A stretch of 64,000 nt of DNA from Oscillospiraceae bacterium. GTDB taxonomy: Bacteria; Bacillota; Clostridia; Oscillospirales; CAG-272. The position numbers and the translations under genes were made by a program. The notes beneath the pieces are model-generated. The model did no database searches and was not told the origin of the DNA. It was given only the letters and a program-made list of their open reading frames with translations. The stretch lies in contig SVTL01000001.1 of the NCBI GenBank assembly GCA_015063795.1, positions 1-64,000 on the forward strand, written 5' to 3'. The stretch's first letter is position 1, and each line of letters starts with the position of its first letter. Below are positions 57,613-64,000 of the stretch, one piece after another.

Positions 57613-60351
57613 TTATCTTCCGCGCTGTAACATTTTGGAAAACACCGAAGCGATCTCAGCGCGCGTGATGTTGTTCAAAGGCTTCAGCGTGTTGTCCTCA
57701 TAGCCTGTGATCACGCCCGCGGCGTAGGCGACCGACAGCTTTTCTTTCGCCCACTCGGGGACCTTGTTTGCATCGGCGAAGGTCAGCGGAGCGGGGGCAA
57801 TGCCGGTCATCAGCGAGCCGAAGACATACATCACCTCGGTGCGGGTAATGTTGTCGTTGGGACAAAAGTGAACCTTACCGTCGGGCATGGCCTTGCCGTT
57901 CATCAGCCCCTTGCCCACCGCTGCCTTGACATAGGGGAGCGCCCAGGACGGAATGTCGGCGGTGTCGGCGAAGGAAAGCTCGGTATCGGCAAAGGAGGCG
58001 GTGTCGATGCCGCGGAAGCTGACCAGCATCTTGGCAAATTCAGCGCGGGTCAGGTTGCGGTTGGGATGGTAATAGCGGCCGCCGTCTGCTTCCACGCTGC
58101 CCTGTGTGATGCCGGTCTCGTAGAGGGAGGAAACGGCGCTCTTTGCCCAATGCTCGTCCATATCCGCGAATACGGCCGGCTCATCGCCGAAATCGAGCGT
58201 GAACGCATCCATGGTCAGCGAGACGGGGAGGGTGGCGGAGAAGGGGGCAAGGACAGTCAGAGGCTGCTTGATCTCGGAAGGAATGACCGCCTTCATCTTC
58301 ACCAGCCCCATGGCCGGGTATTCTTTTTCGACCTCGTACCGCAGGGAGACGCCGATGCCGTCTGCGTCCAGCGCGCGGACAAAGCATTCATTCATCAGCG
58401 GGAAGCTGTCCACCCACAGCGTAAAGGCTTCGCCGCCCTCGGCCATGACCTTCGGCTGCAGATAGAGCAGATCGCGCCCCGAGAAGAGGAGGGAATAGGT
58501 GCCCTGAAGCAGCTTTGGCTGCTGGGTGAAGGTGACGTCGTCGGTATAGAACACATCCTCGAAGCCGTATTCCATGGCGTTGATCAGCGCAGGCGCGCGG
58601 CCGACGGTGATCTTCACCGAATCGGAGATGCCGCCGTAAGAGACGGTGAGCGTGACGCTCTCAAAAGCCTTGCCGGGATTGGGGTGGATCGCGCCGCTGC
58701 GGTCGATGTAGGCGATGTCGCAGGCAGCAAGGATGTTGGGATCGCTGATATTCAGCTCACCCTCAGAGAAGGACCAGTCCAGCGAAGCGGCATCAACGTG
58801 GGTGAGGATGCCGTCCAGCGAAGCGGACAGCGTGAGCGCATACGAGCTTTTGGAGGGAATGCTGATCTCGCTTTCTTCGATTTCCAGGCGGTCCAGCCTG
58901 TCCACCACGAAGATGTCGGAGCTTCCGTTCAATGGGACGCCTGCGACTACGGCGGAGGCGGTGATGAGAGCCTCGCCCACCGTATCCGCCAAGAAGGTAT
59001 TGCCCTGAAGCCGCCCGACGGTGCTGGCGGTGGTGAAGAGGATGGCGCTCGGAGAGACCGATTCGATAACCTTATAGGAGGTATCGCGCACGGCGGCGGA
59101 CATGGTCAGCGCAGAGCCCTTGAGCACATAGGCTGTGTTGGGCGTGATCTTCAGCGAGGCGGGAACGCCGGTGTAGGACAGGGTGTTGGCGAAGAGAACG
59201 GCATTGGCCAGACTGCGCTCGCTTCCGTCGGAGGGGCGGCTGACGGTCAGGACCTTGTTTGCACCCGAATGCTTGATGGCAACAGTGGTGGAGCCGCCAC
59301 CGTCGAGATTGAGAGCGGTGACACAGCCCAGCTCCTGCATGGTGGCCGCCAGCTCGTTCAGCGTCAGTCCCGTGCTGTATCCGCTCTGCTTGCCGTCGGT
59401 GGCGAAGAAAAGGATGGTGCCGTCTGCCTTGGCGCCGACGGCGGTGCGGGGGTTGTTCTGCTTTTCGTGCGCCTCGTCGACGATGCCTTCCTTGATCTTG
59501 CCGTTCTCCACCAGCAGATCGCCGCCGCCGATGGCCGTCTCCACCATCGTCCACTGCGGATCGATGGTAAAGGTAAAGGCAACGCTGTCACCGACCTTGA
59601 TGCTCTTGTAATCTCCTGCGTTCTTCAGCTGATCGGGGATGGTTATGACTAGCGAGCCTTCGGGGATGGCGCTGTTCTGCGAGGCGGTGCGGATGTCGGA
59701 AACGGTGCCGTGAAAGCCGCTGACCGTGCCGGCCTTGCCGGACAGCTTGATGACGATCTCACGGGAGGAAAAGCTGCTCTTGGTGGATTCGGCGTAATCG
59801 TCGGACATGGCGTACACGCCGTACACGGTGGGATATTTGTTGTAGTGGTCGATTTTATAGGTGCGTCCGCCGATGGCCATGGACAGGGAGATGGCAGGGT
59901 TGCCTGCGATCACGCTGCCGTCATAGCGGATGCCGAAGGCGTTTCGGTCGGCATTGGAGGAGAGGATGCGTCCGTTTGCGATCAGTGCGCTCATGGGGAT
60001 GCCGGTCTGAAAGCTGAAAAAGTCGCCGTTGATGCCTGAGACGACATCGTACCCCTCGTTCTCCGCGCTTCGGACAAGGGAGGAGAGGGTGTCCCGCCCA
60101 TACAGATGCTCGCCGCTTCGGATCAGAGGGAGAGTTCCCTGGAAGGGACGGTATTCGAAAACAAAGGAGCGGTGATTCTCGCTTTCGGTGCGGGAATAAA
60201 GCTCGGAGTAGGTAAGACCGGGGGAGAGCGTGTCGCTCTCGCGGTAATAGACCTCGCCGAGGGCGGAGTGGTCGGCGGCACCGGCAGACAGCAAAAGCGG
60301 CAACGCGAGGAGAGCGGCGGAAAGGAGAGCGGAAAGGGTGTGTTTTTTCAT
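57613..60351 (-). CDS. Phosphodiester glycosidase (NAGPA-like) surface protein with C-terminal SLH domains
   Basis: This 912-residue protein has a signal peptide (about residues 1-26). A NAGPA-type domain (about 90-360) follows, with YDVVSGINGDFFSF, VGAKADGTILFFATDGKQSG and ALNLDGGGSTTVAI, which belong to the phosphodiester glycosidase family that in mammals uncovers mannose-6-phosphate and in bacteria acts on cell-envelope glycans. Beta-sandwich domains fill the middle. Three SLH repeats at the end (FADMDEHWAKSAVSSLYETGITQGS, WALPYVKAAVGKGLMNG, WAKEKLSVAYAAGVITGYED) bind the cell wall. A good extended -10 promoter lies about 55 bases upstream. Confidence 0.92.
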   Translation of the reverse strand: MKKHTLSALLSAALLALPLLLSAGAADHSALGEVYYRESDTLSPGLTYSELYSRTESENHRSFVFEYRPFQGTLPLIRSGEHLYGRDTLSSLVRSAENEGYDVVSGINGDFFSFQTGIPMSALIANGRILSSNADRNAFGIRYDGSVIAGNPAISLSMAIGGRTYKIDHYNKYPTVYGVYAMSDDYAESTKSSFSSREIVIKLSGKAGTVSGFHGTVSDIRTASQNSAIPEGSLVITIPDQLKNAGDYKSIKVGDSVAFTFTIDPQWTMVETAIGGGDLLVENGKIKEGIVDEAHEKQNNPRTAVGAKADGTILFFATDGKQSGYSTGLTLNELAATMQELGCVTALNLDGGGSTTVAIKHSGANKVLTVSRPSDGSERSLANAVLFANTLSYTGVPASLKITPNTAYVLKGSALTMSAAVRDTSYKVIESVSPSAILFTTASTVGRLQGNTFLADTVGEALITASAVVAGVPLNGSSDIFVVDRLDRLEIEESEISIPSKSSYALTLSASLDGILTHVDAASLDWSFSEGELNISDPNILAACDIAYIDRSGAIHPNPGKAFESVTLTVSYGGISDSVKITVGRAPALINAMEYGFEDVFYTDDVTFTQQPKLLQGTYSLLFSGRDLLYLQPKVMAEGGEAFTLWVDSFPLMNECFVRALDADGIGVSLRYEVEKEYPAMGLVKMKAVIPSEIKQPLTVLAPFSATLPVSLTMDAFTLDFGDEPAVFADMDEHWAKSAVSSLYETGITQGSVEADGGRYYHPNRNLTRAEFAKMLVSFRGIDTASFADTELSFADTADIPSWALPYVKAAVGKGLMNGKAMPDGKVHFCPNDNITRTEVMYVFGSLMTGIAPAPLTFADANKVPEWAKEKLSVAYAAGVITGYEDNTLKPLNNITRAEIASVFSKMLQRGR

Positions 60352-60405
60352 CGTGATACCTGTATGTATGTAAGGGTGGATGGCGTATAAAAATCGGATA
60401 CTCTC

Positions 60406-60414
60406 ATTATACCA
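60406..60414 (-). promoter_or_regulatory. Extended -10 promoter of the glycosidase-SLH gene
   Basis: On the minus strand TGG-TATAAT (60406-60414) has the extended -10 form; the -35 is poor. Confidence 0.65.
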
Positions 60415-60530
60415 CAACAAGCGTGAACGGAAAAGGGGCAAACGAAAATTTTTTATGAAAATTCCAGTGCGTTTTTTCGGAAGGAAAAGGCAAAAGAAAC
60501 AGAATTTGTATAAAAAATTTCTAAAAACTA

Positions 60531-60559
60531 TATACAAAATCAAAAAGATATGATATAAT
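60531..60559 (+). promoter_or_regulatory. Promoter of rlmB
   Basis: TATACA (60531-60536) and TATAAT (60554-60559) have a 17-base spacer within a very AT-rich stretch. Confidence 0.75.
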
Positions 60560-60614
60560 ATATAAAGTATAGATAAGATTTCTCCGAAATGGGCAAAAAG
60601 GTACGGATGAACAT

Positions 60615-61370
60615 ATGAAGCAGGAAAAAGAACGGAATGAAAATGTGGTTGCCGGGCGCAACCCGGTGCTGGAGCTCCTCAATTCCGGACGGGATATCGA
60701 AAAGATCCTTGTCCGCAAGGGCGATCGGACGGGCTCGGTGAATCTGATCATCGCCAAAGCGAAGGAGAGGGGCATCCCTCTTGTGGACGCCGAAAACGGC
60801 AAGTTGGATTCGCTGGCGGGCGGCGTGGCGCATCAGGGCGTCATTGCGCTGGCCTCCGAAAAAGAGTATTGCTCGGTGGACGACATTCTCCGCATCGCGG
60901 AAGAGCGCGGGGAAAAGCCGCTGATCCTGCTGTCCGACGGCATTGATGATCCGCACAATCTGGGCGCGATCATCCGAACGGCGGAATGTACCGGTGCTCA
61001 TGGGCTGTTGATCCCCAAGCGCCGTGCGGTGGGGCTGACCTCGGTGGTCGAAAAGGCATCGGCGGGTGCTTTAGAGCACTTTGCGGTGGCCAAGATCGGC
61101 AACGTGGCGCAGACCATCGATGAGCTGAAGGAGAAAGGGCTCTGGGTCTTCTGTGCGGAGGCCGGCGGTCAGCGGTACGATCAGGCGGATTACGATCTGC
61201 CGATGGTGCTGGTGCTGGGCAGCGAGGGCTTCGGTGTCTCCCGTTTGGTCCGCGAAAAGTGCGATTTCACCGTTTCCATCCCCATGCGAGGTAAGATCAC
61301 CTCGTACAATGTCTCGTCCGCTGCGGCGATCCTGCTTTGCGAAACGCAAAGACAACGATATTTGAAATGA
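60615..61370 (+). CDS. rlmB: 23S rRNA (guanosine-2'-O-)-methyltransferase, TrmH/SpoU family
   Basis: This 251-residue protein has the family's N-terminal RNA-binding domain (VVAGRNPVLELLNSG, LDSLAGGVAHQGVIAL) and the SPOUT knot with LLSDGIDDPHNLGAIIRTAE near residue 107, LVLGSEGFGVSRLVRE near 196 and IPMRGKITSYNVSSAAAILL near 222. It 2'-O-methylates a guanosine in 23S rRNA, G2251 in the Escherichia coli numbering. Other SpoU members methylate tRNA, so the exact nucleotide is inferred. The next gene starts 17 bases after its stop. Confidence 0.92.
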   Translation: MKQEKERNENVVAGRNPVLELLNSGRDIEKILVRKGDRTGSVNLIIAKAKERGIPLVDAENGKLDSLAGGVAHQGVIALASEKEYCSVDDILRIAEERGEKPLILLSDGIDDPHNLGAIIRTAECTGAHGLLIPKRRAVGLTSVVEKASAGALEHFAVAKIGNVAQTIDELKEKGLWVFCAEAGGQRYDQADYDLPMVLVLGSEGFGVSRLVREKCDFTVSIPMRGKITSYNVSSAAAILLCETQRQRYLK

Positions 61371-61387
61371 CATAAGGAGCCAGACTT

Positions 61388-64000
61388 ATGGAACATAAAC
61401 ACAACAAAAACGAGATGTCCCCCTCCGAACTGCTCCGTCTGCTGCGCGCCGATCTGGAAAAGCGGCACGGCAACACGGGCATCGGCGAGGAGTATGCGGC
61501 AAGGCCCTCGGAAAGCGCCGGTGTGCCGATGGCTGAACAGGCGGAGGTGCATGATGATTATGTGCCCATTGTTCCCTCGGTAAAGGCAGAAAAGACCGGG
61601 GAGAGCGGCGAGAGCTATCTGTTCACCGAAAAGCAGGATGCGCTGGAGCAGGATGCCGATGCCTTGGAAACGGCGGAGGTGCCTGCGGTTTCGTCCGGAG
61701 AGACGGTGTATGCCGATTTCACGGCGGCGGATCTGGAGGCTGTGGATGCCGATGATGCTGCGGATGCCGCTGATGAAAGCGGTGAGACGGTTTTGTTTGA
61801 CAAGGCCGGGGTTTCTCCGTCCTATCGCAAGAAATATACCTTCACCATCACCCGCAAGAGCGCGGAAGCTCCTGCGCCCGAGCCGGATGCGGCGGAAGCG
61901 ACGATCACTGTTCCCGTTGTGGATGCCGCTGCTGCGGACAGCGATGACATCGATGTGGACGGGCTGATGAAGAAATATCTGTCGGCTGAGGATTATGAAA
62001 AGTATGCCGGCGCCAAGAGTGCGACTGACACCGATCTGTCGGCGGTCAGCGGCGCGGTCCCGTCTGTGAGCGAGATCGGCCCCTTCACCTCGGAGGGATA
62101 CGACGGCGACGACATCCAGAAATCCATTCAGGCGGCTGAGGATTATATTTACGCTTACGAGCATACCGAGGAGCACGAATCGGTGGAGAGCGAGGACGGC
62201 GAGGCCAAGAAGGAATCCTTCGATGAGACCGACGTTTGGATCAGCTCGATCTTCGATGACGAGGAGGAGACCGAAAAGAAATTCGGCGCCGATAAGGTCA
62301 ACGAGATCAACCGCGTTGTGGAGCAGTATGAGACCGATGAGAGCAGCTTCACCGCTCCGATCGCCAAGATTGAGGAGGAGTTCACCTCTCCCGCTCAGGC
62401 AAAAAATGTTTTCGCGCAGTACCGCAAGGAGCACAAATCCCTGCTCGGTAAGCTGGCGGCCTGCATTGTGTTTTTGATTGTCACCTTCTTCTATGAAAAC
62501 ATCGGGCTGTTCGGCGGAGCCTCTCTGCCCGGCGCTCTGAATGCCGATGTGTACCCGGTGGTGCACATCATGATCGATCTGCAGCTGCTGGTGCTCTGTG
62601 CCGCTCTGATCTGGAAGCCTCTTTGGAACGGTGTGCGTGCCATGCTGCGCTTCCGCTTCATTCCCGAAAGCCTGACTGCGCTGATCTTGGCAGTAACGGC
62701 GGTGTATCACATCGCGCTCTGCTTTGTGGGATATGCGCAGGATCTGCGCCTGTTCAATTTCTCGGTCATTTTCTGCATCTTCCTCACCCTTCTTTTTGAG
62801 TTCCTCAACCTCAAGCGTGAGATCTTCGGCTTCAACATTGTTTCGTCCAAGAAACCGAAGTATGCGGTGGTGGATCTCGACTCCGAAAAGTCGGTGCTGG
62901 AAAACGAGGTGTTTGCCGAGTATCTGCCCAAAGATCCCTCCATCTTCCGCATCAACCGCGTGAAGTTTGTCGAATCCTTTGCCGCCCGTATGAACCGCGG
63001 CTCCAAGTTCCTTGCCATTCTCAAGGTTATCCTCCCGCTGGCTCTGCTGACGGGCGTTGTGTTCGGCATTGTGGCCGGCGCTCTTGCCAAGGATGCCTAT
63101 TCCGGCCTCTCGGCCGGCTATATCGCATTCCTGCTCTGCCTGCCCTTCTCGGTGCTCTTCACGTTCAGCTATCCCTTCTACAAGGCGTCGGAGGAAGCAT
63201 TTGAGGTGGACAGCGCCATCGTGGGCGAGGAGGCTTTGGAGGAGTATTCCAATGCGTCGGTCATCTCCTTCGAGGACAAGGATGTCTTCCCGTCTTACGG
63301 CGTCAAGGTCAAGAGCGTGAAGGTGTACGGAGAAAACCGCATCGACCAGGTGCTGTACTGTGCGGCAAGCCTCTTCCGCAAGGTGGGCGGTCCGCTGGCG
63401 GATGTGTTCGACATGGCCACGCTGGAGTTGGGACACTCCGACGATGTGGAGCTGATCGAGGCGGCCGACGACGGTCTGGAAATGACGGTGGACGGCAACC
63501 ATGTGTTTGTGGGCCGTGCGTCCTATATGCGTGCCAACCGCTATTCTCCCATCTACGATCCCGATGACGACTCGCTGGAAAATTCGGGCGAGGTCAGCAT
63601 CATGTATATGGTCAGCAACGACGAGATCATCGCCAAAATGTACATTCAGTACATGGTCGATCCCGATTTCGAATTCACGCTCAAGCAGCTGTACAAGGCC
63701 GGCATGTGCGTGGGTATCAAGACCTTCGATCCCAACATCAACGACCGTTTGCTGAACATGCGGATCCCTGCGTCCAAGTACCCGGTCAAGCTGCTTCGCT
63801 GCCGCGATCTGAGCGATGTGAATGTCACCATGCCCAAGGCCGACAGCGGAATCGTGTCGAAGAATTCGCCGCGTTGCCTGCTTCAGGCTCTGGCGATGTG
63901 CGGCAAGGTCCTGCACGTGGAGAAGACCTCCATCGTCATCAAGGGCATTTCGGTCTTCCTTGCCATTCTGATCATGGTCTTCCTGCTCGTGTTCGGGCAG
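61388..64000 (+). CDS. Large membrane protein, degenerate P-type ATPase relative (partial, runs off the window)
   Basis: The frame stays open from the ATG at 61388 (AAGGAG upstream) to the window edge, 871 codons without a stop. Residues 1-350 are acidic, Ala/Glu/Asp-rich and likely unfolded. Membrane helices begin near 352, with about four before residue 480 and two more between 545 and 595. From about 540 the order matches P-type ATPases: helix pair with CLPF (584-587) where CPC is usual, then VISFEDKDVFPSYGVKV (625-641) at the DKTGTLT position, NHVFVGRASYMR (705-716) like the nucleotide-domain VLVGN strand, and MCVGIKTFDPN at 779-783 at the TGD position. The phosphorylated Asp and TGD glycine are absent, so it is probably not an active pump. 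No function is known to me. Confidence 0.72.
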   Translation, partial: MEHKHNKNEMSPSELLRLLRADLEKRHGNTGIGEEYAARPSESAGVPMAEQAEVHDDYVPIVPSVKAEKTGESGESYLFTEKQDALEQDADALETAEVPAVSSGETVYADFTAADLEAVDADDAADAADESGETVLFDKAGVSPSYRKKYTFTITRKSAEAPAPEPDAAEATITVPVVDAAAADSDDIDVDGLMKKYLSAEDYEKYAGAKSATDTDLSAVSGAVPSVSEIGPFTSEGYDGDDIQKSIQAAEDYIYAYEHTEEHESVESEDGEAKKESFDETDVWISSIFDDEEETEKKFGADKVNEINRVVEQYETDESSFTAPIAKIEEEFTSPAQAKNVFAQYRKEHKSLLGKLAACIVFLIVTFFYENIGLFGGASLPGALNADVYPVVHIMIDLQLLVLCAALIWKPLWNGVRAMLRFRFIPESLTALILAVTAVYHIALCFVGYAQDLRLFNFSVIFCIFLTLLFEFLNLKREIFGFNIVSSKKPKYAVVDLDSEKSVLENEVFAEYLPKDPSIFRINRVKFVESFAARMNRGSKFLAILKVILPLALLTGVVFGIVAGALAKDAYSGLSAGYIAFLLCLPFSVLFTFSYPFYKASEEAFEVDSAIVGEEALEEYSNASVISFEDKDVFPSYGVKVKSVKVYGENRIDQVLYCAASLFRKVGGPLADVFDMATLELGHSDDVELIEAADDGLEMTVDGNHVFVGRASYMRANRYSPIYDPDDDSLENSGEVSIMYMVSNDEIIAKMYIQYMVDPDFEFTLKQLYKAGMCVGIKTFDPNINDRLLNMRIPASKYPVKLLRCRDLSDVNVTMPKADSGIVSKNSPRCLLQALAMCGKVLHVEKTSIVIKGISVFLAILIMVFLLVFGQ

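Noticed and set aside
61190-63916. Long minus-strand open frame opposite rlmB and the P-type-like gene (about 908 codons)
   Set aside because: The plus strand carries rlmB and a continuous frame with membrane helices and ATPase-like order. The minus product is low-complexity with many His/Gln/Arg.

Overview
The window reads as chromosome of an anaerobic Gram-positive member of the Clostridia, probably an uncultured gut or rumen lineage near the Ruminococcaceae/Oscillospiraceae. This is inferred from gene content: superoxide reductase and a flavodiiron protein, dockerin-like and SLH surface proteins, a BspA-type leucine-rich-repeat giant, a 2-hydroxyacyl-CoA dehydratase/activase pair, HAAS-DUF4097 membrane proteins, and consensus sigma-A promoters with 17-base spacers. 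Most of the window is GC-rich. The first 4 kb, the AraC-GNAT gene near 6 kb and part of the LRR gene are visibly more AT-rich, which suggests separate origins.

Layout. 0.1-4.1 kb: an AT-rich operon of a small protein, an ECF-like sigma factor, three membrane proteins and an ABC ATPase, ending beside the 3' end of a tRNA-Glu/tRNA-Met pair. 4.4-5.7 kb: the core rpsF-ssb-rpsR operon. 5.5-7.2 kb: a 149-bp direct repeat (end of rpsR plus its terminator) brackets a regulator/acetyltransferase fusion gene. 7.2-17.5 kb: an AraC regulator divergent from a secreted SGNH esterase, a trigger-factor-like lipoprotein, an SLH protein, trmB, a HAAS/DUF4097 pair, a DUF378 protein and a phosphodiesterase. 17.8-24.1 kb: a 2125-residue LRR surface protein. 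24.3-28.6 kb: a tandem activase and its dehydratase-like partner. 28.6-36.0 kb: cca, a C_GCAxxG_C_C protein, an ABC exporter, a DUF1015 protein, a dockerin-only secreted protein, deoC, a VanZ-like protein and a flavin reductase.

36.1-40.2 kb is an oxygen-defence block on the minus strand: a ferredoxin-like protein, a flavodiiron-flavin reductase-rubredoxin fusion, a BFD-like 2Fe-2S protein, superoxide reductase, then a ZIP transporter. 40.4-46.9 kb is a sugar-catabolic operon from one strong promoter: FGGY kinase, fucose-isomerase-like enzyme, a jelly-roll-like protein and two nearly identical GH4 glycosidases. It has no transporter or regulator of its own here. 47-57.5 kb: a NYN protein, a serine hydrolase, a CapA-like protein, a D,D-carboxypeptidase, a MacB-like ABC protein with a large extracytoplasmic domain, and glycogen branching enzyme. 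57.6-64 kb: a phosphodiester-glycosidase SLH protein, rlmB, and a large membrane protein that runs off the right edge.

The most unusual items are that last protein, which I read as a P-type ATPase relative that has lost its phosphorylation and hinge motifs and gained a long acidic N-terminus; the rpsR-end duplication around the AraC-GNAT gene; a terminator for cca embedded in the opposing dehydratase gene; and a stand-alone dockerin protein. No rRNA, CRISPR array, phage module, transposase or integrase is visible. All family assignments are by eye, without database searches.
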